Positions 8,318 to 16,869 are shown, counted from the first letter of the stretch. The stretch: 43,655 bases of DNA from a bacterium (GCA_030425545.1 JAUIAC010000015.1:1-43655); one strand, 5' to 3'. Numbers and translations: made by a program. The notes: generated by a model from the sequence alone, not told the origin.

Positions 8318-9481
8318 ATGGCTGAGCGCACAACCGCCTGGATCCTGCCGAAGGCCAGCAGCGGCGAGAAGGGCCCCGGCGAGATTCGTCAGGAAGAGAT
8401 CACCCTGCCCGAGATGGGGCCCGAGCACTGCCTCGTCGAGTCGGTGTACGGCTGCTGGGAAGGCAACATGTCCCACGCCATCGACCGCAAGCCGGTCGAC
8501 GTGGCTGGCCAGCGCGGCGAAGACTACGTCGTGCTGGGCAACGCCGGCGTGGTGCGCGTGCTGCAGGTGGGCGACAAGGTCACCACGGTGAAGAAGGGAC
8601 AGTTCGCGGTCCTCTTCTGCATCGGCGAGTGGGACAAGTGGGGCTACCCGATCAAGATCTTCGGCTACGACGCGCCCGGCACCATCGGGCTGCTGGCGGA
8701 GCGCACGATCTTGCATCAGATGCAGGTCATCCCCATCCCCGACAACAGCCGCTACACCCTGAAGCAGTGGGCCGCGTTCTCGCTGCGCTACATCACCGCG
8801 TGGTCCAACTGGCAGCAGGCCTACGGCTGCTGGCGGGTGCAGATGACGCTGGAGGACTGCCCCTCGCCCTACGTGTGGGGTTGGGGTGGCGGCGTGACCT
8901 GGGCGGAGCTGACCCTGGCGCGCTTCTACGGCGCGCAGGTGACCATGATCAGCGGCAATCCGCGGCGTCTGCGGGCCATCGCGCGCTCGGGCATGAACGC
9001 GGTCGATCGCCGCGCCTTCCCGCACCTGGACTACGACTCGGCGAAGTACCGCGGCGACCCGGAGTACAAGGCGAGCTACCTGGAGAGCGAGCGCATCTTC
9101 CTGCGCACCGTGCAGGAGGAGACCGACGGCGTCGGGGTCAGCATCTTCCTGGACTACGTCGGCTCGCCGGTGACGCGGGCCACGGTGAAGTCCCTCTCCC
9201 GCCAGGGCGTCGTCGCCACCGCGGGGTGGAAGGAGGGGATGAAGATTCAGCACATCCGCGCCATCGAGTGCATCGAGCGGCACACCCACGTGCACACGCA
9301 CTACGCCCGCTACCCGCAGGGCCGCGCCGCCGTGCGCTTCGCCGAGAACACGGGCTGGATGCCGGACGACACCGTCGACATGGACGTCTACGACTTCTCC
9401 GAGATCCCGCAGCTGCACGCGGACTACAACGAGGGGCGCACCCACTCGTACTTCCCGATCTACGAGATCAACAAGCCCTGA
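8318..9481 (+). CDS. Crotonyl-CoA carboxylase/reductase-like MDR enzyme
   Basis: This is a 387-residue medium-chain dehydrogenase/reductase; ATG has GGAGAG 4-5 nt upstream. Three features tie it to the crotonyl-CoA carboxylase/reductase (Ccr) branch: a Rossmann segment YVWGWGGGVTWAELTLARFYGA; the long insert with DPEYKASYLESERIFLRTVQEETDGVGVS that matches SPEYNEW...GKAIWDITGKGINV of Ccr; and HTHYARYPQGRAA matching GSHFANLKQAS. Ccr reduces and carboxylates crotonyl-CoA with NADPH and CO2 to ethylmalonyl-CoA. By my hand alignment the CO2-site His is kept, but the Asn of NYNGVW (here YGCWEGN) and the Glu of the EEA segment (here KQWAAF) are not. It is also shorter than usual Ccr (about 430-450). 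Carboxylation is therefore uncertain; it may be a plain enoyl-CoA reductase or use another CoA ester. It is first in an operon with Mcd- and Ecm-like genes, which supports the pathway assignment. Confidence 0.62.
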   Translation: MAERTTAWILPKASSGEKGPGEIRQEEITLPEMGPEHCLVESVYGCWEGNMSHAIDRKPVDVAGQRGEDYVVLGNAGVVRVLQVGDKVTTVKKGQFAVLFCIGEWDKWGYPIKIFGYDAPGTIGLLAERTILHQMQVIPIPDNSRYTLKQWAAFSLRYITAWSNWQQAYGCWRVQMTLEDCPSPYVWGWGGGVTWAELTLARFYGAQVTMISGNPRRLRAIARSGMNAVDRRAFPHLDYDSAKYRGDPEYKASYLESERIFLRTVQEETDGVGVSIFLDYVGSPVTRATVKSLSRQGVVATAGWKEGMKIQHIRAIECIERHTHVHTHYARYPQGRAAVRFAENTGWMPDDTVDMDVYDFSEIPQLHADYNEGRTHSYFPIYEINKP

Positions 9482-9532
9482 CGTCAGGCGCCCACTCTCT
9501 GCCAGCGCGTCTACCGCGCACGTGAGGTCGCC

Positions 9533-11182
9533 ATGACCGCCGCCCTGCCTGCCGCGCTCGCCCAGTGTGAGCGCGCCACCCGCACCCTGATCGCTCGGCT
9601 CGCCGAGGCGGTGGTCGACCCGGCGCGGCCCGGGCGTCCGTCCACGTCGATGCTCCACGGCCGGGGTGAAGAGGCCTTCGTGCTCGCCCGCCTGGTGGCC
9701 GACGTGCAGGCCGCAGAGATCCTGCTGCAGACCGCCGAATCGCTGGCTGAGGACGCGCCGCAGCGCCGGCTCGCGCGCTACGCCGCGGCGCAGGTCGTGC
9801 GCCAGTTCGAGGCACAGCTGGTGGTCCACGGCGCCACCTGGTGTGACGGGGCGCCGGTGCGGCTCGAGCTCAGCGACGACCAGCGCCAGGCCTTGCACGA
9901 GGCCAGCGACGCAGCGGCGGTGGCCGCGTTGAGCCCCTGGCTGCTGGAGGGGGGCGCGTCGGCGGCCGCCAGCTATCAGCTCAGCGAGGACCACGAGGAC
10001 ATTCGCGTGCTCTTCCGGGACTTCGCGGACGGACAGGTCGCGCCGCTGGCGGAGCACATCCACCGCCACGACGCGCTGATCCCCGAGGAGCTCATCGCGG
10101 CCTACGGGGAGCTCGGGGCGCTCGGCATCACCATCCCGCCGCGCTACGGCGGCCAGTTCATCGACCACCGCTCCATGGCCCTCGCCACCGAGGAGCTGTC
10201 GCGGGCCTCGCTCGGCGCGGGCGGCTCGGTCATCACGCGCCCCGAGATCGCCAGCAAGGCGCTGCTCAAGGGCGGCACCGAGGCGCAGAAGAAGCACTGG
10301 CTGCCCCGCATCGCCAGCGGCGCCGAGATCGTGTCCATCGCCGTCACCGAGCCCAACGCGGGCTCCGACGTCGCCAGCCTGCGGGTCCAGGCCACGCCGA
10401 CAGAGGGCGGCTGGCTGCTCAACGGCGAGAAGACCTGGTGCACCTTCGCTGGCCGCGCCTCGGTCATGCTGGTGCTCGCGCGCACGGGTACGCCGGAGGA
10501 CAAAGCCAAGGGCCTCACCCTCTTCCTGGTGCCCAAGCCCGCGACCAAGGCGCCGGACGACGACCACGCCTTCCAGCACGAGGACGGCCAGGGCGGCGTC
10601 ATCTCGGGTCGCGCGATCCCGACGGTCGGCTACCGCGGCATGCACAGCTTCACGGTCTTCTTCGAGCGCTGGTTCGTGGCCGCCGATCATCAGGTCGGGG
10701 AGCTGGGCCAGGGCTTCGCGCTGCAGATGGCGGGCTTCGCCGGCGGGCGCATCCAGACCGCGGCGCGCGCCGTCGGCGTCATGGAGGCAGCCCTGCGCAG
10801 CGCCGTGTCCTACGCCCTGGAGCGGCAGGTCTTCGGCAAGGCCTTGGCCACCCTGCCCCTCGTCCGCCGCAAGCTGGTCGACATGGCCGCGCGGGTGGCG
10901 TTGAACCGGCAGATGACCTACGCCGTGTGCGACGAGATGGACGAGGGCGGCGGCCACATGGAGGCCAGCCTCGTGAAGCTCTTGGCCTGCCGCGACGCCG
11001 AGACGGTCACCCGCGAGGCGATGCAGCTGCACGGCGGCATGGGCTACAGCGAGGAGTACGACGTCAGCCGCTACTGGCAAGACGCCCGCGTGCTGTCGAT
11101 CTTCGAGGGCGCCGAGGAGGTGCTCGCCATCCTGGTCATCACCCGCACGCTGCTGCGCGACCACCTCGCCCAGCAGGGCTGA
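9533..11182 (+). CDS. mcd: Methylsuccinyl-CoA dehydrogenase-like acyl-CoA dehydrogenase
   Basis: This is a 549-residue flavoprotein, with GAGG ahead of the ATG. It has the long N-terminal helical extension (about residues 1-150) typical of methylsuccinyl-CoA dehydrogenase (about 550 aa) and absent from ordinary 380-residue acyl-CoA dehydrogenases. The catalytic part shows AVTEPNAGSDVASL and WCTF (FAD/substrate contacts), then GRIQTAARAVGVMEAAL and RQVFGKALATLP. Near the end IFEGAEEV carries the usual catalytic Glu. The family oxidises (2S)-methylsuccinyl-CoA to mesaconyl-CoA in the ethylmalonyl-CoA pathway. The gene lies between the Ccr-like and Ecm-like genes with 51- and 30-bp gaps, so it is almost certainly co-transcribed. 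Oxidation of another branched acyl-CoA remains possible given the changes in its neighbours. Confidence 0.75.
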   Translation: MTAALPAALAQCERATRTLIARLAEAVVDPARPGRPSTSMLHGRGEEAFVLARLVADVQAAEILLQTAESLAEDAPQRRLARYAAAQVVRQFEAQLVVHGATWCDGAPVRLELSDDQRQALHEASDAAAVAALSPWLLEGGASAAASYQLSEDHEDIRVLFRDFADGQVAPLAEHIHRHDALIPEELIAAYGELGALGITIPPRYGGQFIDHRSMALATEELSRASLGAGGSVITRPEIASKALLKGGTEAQKKHWLPRIASGAEIVSIAVTEPNAGSDVASLRVQATPTEGGWLLNGEKTWCTFAGRASVMLVLARTGTPEDKAKGLTLFLVPKPATKAPDDDHAFQHEDGQGGVISGRAIPTVGYRGMHSFTVFFERWFVAADHQVGELGQGFALQMAGFAGGRIQTAARAVGVMEAALRSAVSYALERQVFGKALATLPLVRRKLVDMAARVALNRQMTYAVCDEMDEGGGHMEASLVKLLACRDAETVTREAMQLHGGMGYSEEYDVSRYWQDARVLSIFEGAEEVLAILVITRTLLRDHLAQQG

Positions 11183-11212
11183 GCAGCGCTCCCCTTCCCC
11201 ACCGAGGTCGAC

Positions 11213-13132
11213 ATGAGCGAGCGCCGCAAGCGGAGCCCCTGGATCATCCGCACCTACGCCGGCTTCGGCGACGCCACGGAGACCAACCGCCGCTACCGCG
11301 ACAACCTGGCGCGTGGCCAGCGCGGGCTCAGCGTGGCCTTCGACCTGCCCACCCAGTGCGGGCTCGACCCCGACGACACCCTCGCCCACGGCGAGGTCGG
11401 GCAGACCGGCGTGTCGGTGGCGCACCTGGGCGACATGCGCGCGCTCTTCGAGGGCATCGACCTCGGCGCCATCAACACCAGCATGACCATCAACGCCACG
11501 GCGCCCTGGCTCTACGCCATGTATCTGGCGCTGGCCGACGAGCGCGGGGTGCCGCGGGACACGCTGCGGGGCACCACGCAGAACGACCTGCTGAAGGAGT
11601 TCGTGGCCCGGGGCACCTACGTGTTCGAGCCCGACGTGTCGTTTCGCCTGAGCACCGACCTGGTGGTGGCGTCCACCGCCCACACGCCCCGGTGGAACCC
11701 GACCAACTGCTGCGGCTACCACCTGATGGAGTCGGGCGCGCTGCCGGAGGAAGAGGTCGGCTACGCGCTGCTGGGCGCGCTCTTCGTGCTCGAAGACGTG
11801 CGTCCGAAGCTGAGCGACGAGGCCTTCGAGCGCGTGGTCCACGCGATCAGCTTCTTCATCAACAGCGGCATCGAGCTGGTGCCCGAGATCGCCAAGGTGC
11901 GGACCTACGCCCGGCTGTGGCCGGCCCTGTGCGAGGAGCGCTACGGCGTGCGTCCCCGGTGGCGGGCCGGGTGCCAGGTGCGCTCGCTCTCCCTCACGGC
12001 GCAGCAGCCCGAGGTCAACATCGTCCGCATCGCCCTGTCGGCCCTGCCGGTGCTGATGAGCGCCGACGCGCGGGTCGGCGCGCTGCAGCTGCCAGGCTTT
12101 CGCGAGGCGCTCGGCCTGCCGGACGAGGGCGAGCAGGTGCTCTCGCTGCGAACGCAGCAGGTGTGGATGCACGAGACCGGCATCGCCAAGTGGCCGGACA
12201 TCTTCGAGGGCAGCGTGGTGGTCGAGGGCGAGACCGACCGCATCGAGGCAGCGGCCCGGGCGATCATCGACGCCGGGCTGGCGCGGGGCTACCGCGCGAC
12301 CATCGAGGAGCTGGCGGCGCGGCTCGGGCGCCGCATGGCCGACTGGCAGGCGGCGGTCGAGTCCGGCGAGCGCGTGGTGGTGGGCGTCAATCGCTTCGAG
12401 CAGGCCGTGCCCGTCACCGCGCCCGCCGCAGCGGCGATGCCGACCTCCGCCGCCGACCAGGCCCGCGCGCGCACCGAGCAGCTGGCGCAGTGGCGCGCCG
12501 AGCGGGACACCGCGGCCTGGACCGCAGCGCGCCAGCGCCTGCTCGACGCGGCGCGATCCGGCGCCAGTCTGATCGAACCTTCGGTGGCCTTCGCCCGCGC
12601 GGGCGGGACCACCGGCGAGTGGACGAGGGCGCTCCATGAGGTCTTTGGCCCCCGCTACGCCGCCCCCCTCGGGGTGGCCAGCGCGCCGATCCAAGGCGAG
12701 GCGCCCCCGACGCCCAGGGCGGACGGCGCCGACGGAGCGCAGCGCAAGCCACGCCGTGTCCTCTTGGCGAAGGCCGGCCTGGACGGCCACGTCAACGCGC
12801 TGCGGCTGCTCGCGGTGACGCTCCGTCAGGCTGGCTTCGAGGTTATCTACGCCGGGCCAGCGCAGACGCCCGCCGCCATCGCCCGGGCGGCGGTGTCGGA
12901 GGACGCGGATCTCATCGGCGTGTCGAGCCTGTCCGGCGCGCACCTGTGGGTGGCCGAGGCGCTGGCCGAGGCGCTCGCGGAGCTGGACGCCGCTGACATC
13001 CCTGTGGTCATGGGCGGCATCCTCCCGGAGGAGGACCACGCCGCGCTCGAGGCGGCGGGCGTGCGCGCGCACTTCGGGCCCGGCACGCCGCTGGCCACCA
13101 TCGTGACGACCCTGCAGGACCTGACAGCGTGA
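11213..13132 (+). CDS. ecm: Ethylmalonyl-CoA mutase-like (MeaA/Ecm-type) B12 enzyme
   Basis: This is a 639-residue single-chain mutase; ATG has GAGG upstream. The N-terminal (beta/alpha)8 domain (about 1-400) begins SPWIIRTYAG and contains GLSVAFDLPTQ, NTSMTINATAPWL, QNDLLKEF and QLPGFREALGLP, close to ethylmalonyl-CoA mutases. The C-terminal domain (about 510-639) is a B12-binding fold with KAGLDGH, GVSSLSGAH and VVMGGILP. Ecm interconverts ethylmalonyl-CoA and methylsuccinyl-CoA. Two departures stand out. Leu51 replaces the Tyr that is nearly invariant in methylmalonyl- and ethylmalonyl-CoA mutases (GYDSD motif, Tyr89 of the Propionibacterium enzyme). The cobalamin motif DxHxxG reads D524-G-H526-V-N-A529. 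Both could alter substrate or cofactor handling. It overlaps the next gene by 4 bp. Confidence 0.75.
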   Translation: MSERRKRSPWIIRTYAGFGDATETNRRYRDNLARGQRGLSVAFDLPTQCGLDPDDTLAHGEVGQTGVSVAHLGDMRALFEGIDLGAINTSMTINATAPWLYAMYLALADERGVPRDTLRGTTQNDLLKEFVARGTYVFEPDVSFRLSTDLVVASTAHTPRWNPTNCCGYHLMESGALPEEEVGYALLGALFVLEDVRPKLSDEAFERVVHAISFFINSGIELVPEIAKVRTYARLWPALCEERYGVRPRWRAGCQVRSLSLTAQQPEVNIVRIALSALPVLMSADARVGALQLPGFREALGLPDEGEQVLSLRTQQVWMHETGIAKWPDIFEGSVVVEGETDRIEAAARAIIDAGLARGYRATIEELAARLGRRMADWQAAVESGERVVVGVNRFEQAVPVTAPAAAAMPTSAADQARARTEQLAQWRAERDTAAWTAARQRLLDAARSGASLIEPSVAFARAGGTTGEWTRALHEVFGPRYAAPLGVASAPIQGEAPPTPRADGADGAQRKPRRVLLAKAGLDGHVNALRLLAVTLRQAGFEVIYAGPAQTPAAIARAAVSEDADLIGVSSLSGAHLWVAEALAEALAELDAADIPVVMGGILPEEDHAALEAAGVRAHFGPGTPLATIVTTLQDLTA

Positions 13133-14166
13133 CCGGCCTCCTGGCCGGCCTGCTCCTGCCCGTGGTGCTCGGAGCCTGGGTCGGCGCGCGCGGCTGGTTC
13201 GACGCCCCGCGGCAGCTGGTTCGCCACCTCAACCGCTACGCCATCGGCCTCGCCTTCCCCGCGCTCGTGGTGCGGGGGCTGCTCGATCCGACCTTTGTCG
13301 CGCCCGCGTCGGCCGGCGTCTTCGTGGCGCTGCCCGCCGCGTTTGTGGTCTGCATGGCGCTCGCCCACGCGGCCGCCTGGCTCGTGCCACGAGACGTGTG
13401 GCCCGACGCGCGGACCCAGCTCGGCGTCACCGCGCTCACCGCGGCCTTCGGCAACGTCGCGTATCTCGGGCTGCCCCTGTGCGCTGCGCTCCTCGGCGAG
13501 CAGGTGACTGGCCTCGCCGCGCTGCTGGTGTCGGAGCACGTGGTCTTGGGGTTGCTGGTCGGGCCGGCGCTGGCGCTGCGCGCGACCCGTCGCGGCGGGC
13601 GCGCCGACTGGGGCCCTCTGCTCCGGCAGCCGCTGCTGTGGGCGCCGTGGGTGGGCCTCGCGCTGCGAGGGCTCCCCGGAGGGCCGCAGGTCCGCGCCGC
13701 GCTGACGCCGCTGGCCGGCTCCGCGGCGCCGGTCGCGCTCTTTCTGCTCGGGCTGTACCTCCACACCCAGTGGGCCGAGGCCCGGGCCGCGGCGCGAGTT
13801 TCCGCTCACGCGCGGCCCCCTGAGGACGCTGCCCGGCCCCCCACGGAGCCGTCGACGCGCCCGTTGCTGCCGACGCTGGTCAAGCTCGTCGCCCTGCCGG
13901 CTGCGACCCTGGCCCTGTGCCTCGGCTGGAACGCCGCCGCGCTCGGCGAGGGGCTGCTGGGGCCGCTCGCCGTTGAGACCCTGGTGGTCGCCACCCTGCT
14001 CGCGAGCATGCCCGCGGCCATCGCGACCTTCTCCCTGGCCGAGGCCCTCGACACGGCGCCCACCGTGGTGGCGCGGACCATCGTGTCGACCACCTTGCTC
14101 GCGCCGGTGACCGTCGCGCTGTGGCTCTACGTGTTGCAGCGGGGCTGGCCGGAGGGCTTTGGCTGA
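13129..14166 (+). CDS. AEC (auxin efflux carrier) family permease
   Basis: This is a 345-residue membrane protein with about ten hydrophobic segments. The GTG start overlaps the TGA of the mutase gene (GTGA), which indicates translational coupling and co-expression. AEC-family hallmarks are LTAAFGNVAYLGLPL in the first half and TLLASMPAAIATFSLAEALD in the second, each a broken-helix motif with Gly/Pro/Asn. Characterised bacterial members move malonate, malate or related anions. Its place at the end of the acyl-CoA operon suggests transport of a carboxylic acid that feeds into or leaves that pathway, but the sequence alone does not identify the substrate. The central loop (about residues 220-245) is hydrophilic and Pro-rich. 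Confidence 0.75.
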   Translation: MTGLLAGLLLPVVLGAWVGARGWFDAPRQLVRHLNRYAIGLAFPALVVRGLLDPTFVAPASAGVFVALPAAFVVCMALAHAAAWLVPRDVWPDARTQLGVTALTAAFGNVAYLGLPLCAALLGEQVTGLAALLVSEHVVLGLLVGPALALRATRRGGRADWGPLLRQPLLWAPWVGLALRGLPGGPQVRAALTPLAGSAAPVALFLLGLYLHTQWAEARAAARVSAHARPPEDAARPPTEPSTRPLLPTLVKLVALPAATLALCLGWNAAALGEGLLGPLAVETLVVATLLASMPAAIATFSLAEALDTAPTVVARTIVSTTLLAPVTVALWLYVLQRGWPEGFG

Positions 14167-14322
14167 GCGCCCGCCCTGGCCACCCAGCCCGCCGGAGGGC
14201 GGCGACACCGCAGCGCCGGTTTGAGGCATCCTGTGGACCCACTCGCGCGGGTCTTGCAGGCTCTGACGCGCAACCACAGCGGTCGGCCTCCGGCCCTGCG
14301 CCCTGTCCCGAGAGAGGTCCGC

Positions 14323-15321
14323 ATGAGCGAAGCCGACACCCGCCCGGGCGACATCCCCATCCCGCCGCCGCCGAGGGTCCCCGCCGCCGTCCCCGAGCCA
14401 ACCCCCTTGGCGCCGGCTACGCTGCTCACCTTGGACGAGGTCACCGCCGGGTACATCGCAGAGGCCGCCGCCTACCTCGAGCAGCCCGGCTTCCTGGTCC
14501 GGCTCACCAACAAGCTGGGACGCCCCGCCGAGCTGCTGATGAACCGCCTCCCGGGGCCCGCGGGCAGGATCGTGACGTCGTCGACCGACAAGGCGCTCAA
14601 GGCGGCGCTGCGGGCGGCGCTCTTCTCGCTGCCGCGCGAGGTCCGCGACGTCCGCGACCTGCCGGTGCGCACCCTGCACGCCACCACCTTTCAGTCCGGC
14701 AGCCTGCACAGCGGCGCGGCCTACGTGACCGGGTTCACCGGCGGCATGCTGGGCGCGGCGGCGCTGCCGGTGGAGCTGCCGGCGACCACCGCCATCATGC
14801 TGCGGTCCATCGGCGACATCGCCCAGCGCATGGGGGCGGACCTCAGCGACAAGCAGACCCGGCTGGAGTGCCTCGCGGTCTTCGGCCTGGGCAGCGGCGC
14901 CCCTGCGGGCGAGGAGCTGCGCGGCGCGCTGGAGGGCCGCGGCTCGAGCGTTGACACGGGCTACTACGCGGTGCGCTCGAGCCTGACCTCGGCCACACGG
15001 GCGGCGGCGAGCTGGGCTGCGACGGCGACGCCTCAGCAGGTGGGCGAGGCCCTGGTGCGGGGCAAGTCCACGGCGCTGGCCAAGCTCATCGCGGCGGTGG
15101 CGGCGCGCTTCTCGGTGGTCGTGTCGCAGAAGACGGTGCTGCAGCTCCTGCCGGTGTTGGGTGCGGCCACGGCGACGGCGTCCAACCTGGCCTTCGTCGA
15201 CCACTTCAACCACGTCGCCCGCTACCACTTCGGGCTGCGCCTGCTCGAGCAGCGCTACGGCGAAGACGCTGTGCGCACCGCCTACGAGGGCGCCCGCCTC
15301 GCGCTGCCCGCGCCCAAGTGA
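14323..15321 (+). CDS. EcsC family protein
   Basis: This is a 332-residue protein. ATG at 14323 is chosen for the AGAGAGG 5 nt upstream; the open frame extends further but without a ribosome site. A Pro-rich N-terminus (about 1-40) leads to the EcsC-type domain, recognised by SGAAYVTGFTGGMLGAAALPVELPATTAIMLRSIGDIAQ with the typical LECLAVFGLG, and VLGAATATASNLAFVDHFNHVARYHFGLRLLE near the C-terminus. EcsC-like proteins are widespread and probably membrane-associated, but their biochemical role is not established. It follows the AEC gene after 156 bp and converges on the aminotransferase gene. The intervening 141 bp shows no clear terminator. Confidence 0.75.
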   Translation: MSEADTRPGDIPIPPPPRVPAAVPEPTPLAPATLLTLDEVTAGYIAEAAAYLEQPGFLVRLTNKLGRPAELLMNRLPGPAGRIVTSSTDKALKAALRAALFSLPREVRDVRDLPVRTLHATTFQSGSLHSGAAYVTGFTGGMLGAAALPVELPATTAIMLRSIGDIAQRMGADLSDKQTRLECLAVFGLGSGAPAGEELRGALEGRGSSVDTGYYAVRSSLTSATRAAASWAATATPQQVGEALVRGKSTALAKLIAAVAARFSVVVSQKTVLQLLPVLGAATATASNLAFVDHFNHVARYHFGLRLLEQRYGEDAVRTAYEGARLALPAPK

Positions 15322-15462
15322 CGCCCGCCGCTGTGGCGCAGCGCCCCCGCGCGGGCAGCCGCCGATCAGCCGGGCCGCTGCTGGGCTGAGCCAGGCCGAA
15401 CGAAGCCACCTCGACGGACAGGCGCCGCGTGGCCCGACCCGCCGGAACGCCACACTCCGTGG

Positions 15463-16815
15463 CTACAGCCCAGCGCTCGCCAGCGCGTCGACCACCCCGG
15501 CCCTCAGCGCCGCCGCGAGCTCGTCGGCCTGGGCGTGGGTCAAGATCAGCGGCGGCGCGAGCAGCAGGTGGTCTCCCTGCGTGCTGTCCACCGTGCCGCG
15601 GGCGCCGAGCACGACGAGCCCGTGGTTCAGGCACGCCGCCTCGACCCGCTTGGAGAAGCCGAGCGCCGCTGGCAGCACCGCCTTGGTCGCGCGGTCTGCG
15701 ACAAACTCCACACCCAGGAAGAGGCCCTCGCCCCGGACGTCACCGACGACCGGCAGGTCGCCCAGCTGCGACTGGAGCGCGCGCTTGAGGTAGCCACCCA
15801 CGTCTGCGCAGTGGGCCACCAGCCCGTCGCCCTCGATGCGGTCGAGGACGGCGAGGCCCACCGCGGCGGCCAGGGGGATGCAGGTGTAGGTCTGCCCGCT
15901 GAAGAAGGGATCACCGCTCTGCCGGAGCACGCCCGCGACGACGTCGCGCACCAAGATGGCGCCGAGCGGCAGGTAGCCGCCGCTGATGCCCTTGGCGCAA
16001 GCCAGGATGTCGGCGTGGGTGCCGAAGTGCTCGCAGCCGAAGTTGCGCCCCGTGCGGCCAAAGCCGGTCATGACCTCGTCGGCGATGAGCAGGATGTCGT
16101 GGCTCCGGCAGATGGCCGCGATGCGCTCGAAGTAGCGCGGGGTCGGGCCAGCGGCGCCGAGCGCAGAGCCGACGAAGGGCTCCGCCACGAAGGCCGCGAT
16201 CTCGTCTGGGTGAGCGGCGACCAGGTCGGCGAACTCCTGCACCAGCGCGTCTTCGTAGGCCGCCTCGGACACCCCGGTCGGCCGGCGATAGGGCAGGCAG
16301 GGCGAGACGTGGAGGTGCAGGTCGGGCATGAGGTCGGTGTAGAAGTCGCGCCGCAACACCATGCCGCCCACGTCGAGCGCGATGACCGAATTGCCGTGGT
16401 AGGACGACCAGCGCCCCACGAAGCGGCGACGGCCGGTGCGCCCTTTGGCGCGGTGGTACTGAAAGGCGAGCTTCAGGCTGTTCTCTACCGCCTCGGTGCC
16501 GCCGCTGATGGTCCACGCGCGGGTGAAGCCCTCTGGCGCGAAGGCGCACAGCCGCTCGAAGTAGCGCTCGACCAGGGGGTTGTGAAAGGCGTGGGTGGGG
16601 TGCACCGCCAGGGTGCGCGCCTGCGCCGCGAGGGCGTCGGCCACCTGCGCGTCGCCATGGCCGATGTGGGTCACCGCGGCCGTGCAGCCCGAACCGTCGA
16701 GGTAGCGACGGCCCCTGTCGTCGTAGAGGTAGACGCCCTCGCCGCGCACGATCATGGGGTAGTCGTGGTCGTAGCGGGCCACGACCAGCTGAGAGTTCAA
16801 GGTGCGATAGGTCAC
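15463..16815 (-). CDS. PLP-dependent class III aminotransferase
   Basis: This is a 450-residue enzyme, the usual length for class III (omega) aminotransferases. GTG at 16815 has GGAG 5-6 nt upstream and gives the standard N-terminus. Features include GGTEAVENSLKLAFQYH (phosphate cup, Gly105-Thr107), a YHG motif at 139-141 that stacks on PLP, DEVMTGFGRTG with Asp246 contacting the pyridine nitrogen, and the Schiff-base lysine Lys275 in CAKGISGGYLPLGAI. The C-terminal part has GDVRGEGLFLGVEFV, which commonly holds the carboxylate-binding Arg. Such enzymes transfer amino groups from beta-alanine, GABA, diamines, glutamate-1-semialdehyde and others; the substrate cannot be told here. It is monocistronic and divergent from the broken fibrinogen-like gene. 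Confidence 0.85.
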   Translation of the reverse strand: MTYRTLNSQLVVARYDHDYPMIVRGEGVYLYDDRGRRYLDGSGCTAAVTHIGHGDAQVADALAAQARTLAVHPTHAFHNPLVERYFERLCAFAPEGFTRAWTISGGTEAVENSLKLAFQYHRAKGRTGRRRFVGRWSSYHGNSVIALDVGGMVLRRDFYTDLMPDLHLHVSPCLPYRRPTGVSEAAYEDALVQEFADLVAAHPDEIAAFVAEPFVGSALGAAGPTPRYFERIAAICRSHDILLIADEVMTGFGRTGRNFGCEHFGTHADILACAKGISGGYLPLGAILVRDVVAGVLRQSGDPFFSGQTYTCIPLAAAVGLAVLDRIEGDGLVAHCADVGGYLKRALQSQLGDLPVVGDVRGEGLFLGVEFVADRATKAVLPAALGFSKRVEAACLNHGLVVLGARGTVDSTQGDHLLLAPPLILTHAQADELAAALRAGVVDALASAGL

Positions 16816-16840
16816 GGCGGCTCCGGTTTGGGTGAATCGC

Positions 16841-16869
16841 AACCTACTGCGTTGGCTCCGCCCTGGCCA
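16841..16869 (-). promoter_or_regulatory. Predicted promoter of the aminotransferase gene
   Basis: On the minus strand TGGCCA, a 17-bp spacer and TAGGTT (16846-16841) precede the GTG at 16815, leaving a leader of about 20 nt that contains the GGAG site. The same TAGGTT -10 occurs ahead of the ompA-like gene and the gene at 35710. Confidence 0.4.

Noticed and set aside
6485..13072. Very long antisense open frames (up to about 2200 codons) opposite the acyl-CoA operon
   Set aside because: The distal part is the shadow of strongly conserved enzymes on the plus strand; composition is His/Arg/Gly-rich without domains. Such frames are expected when third codon positions are almost all G or C. Only the SGNH part up to 8209 is real.
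12847..15453. Antisense frame of about 868 codons across the AEC and EcsC genes
   Set aside because: It mirrors the plus-strand coding sequence, has Arg/Gly/His-rich composition and no recognisable domain or ribosome site.
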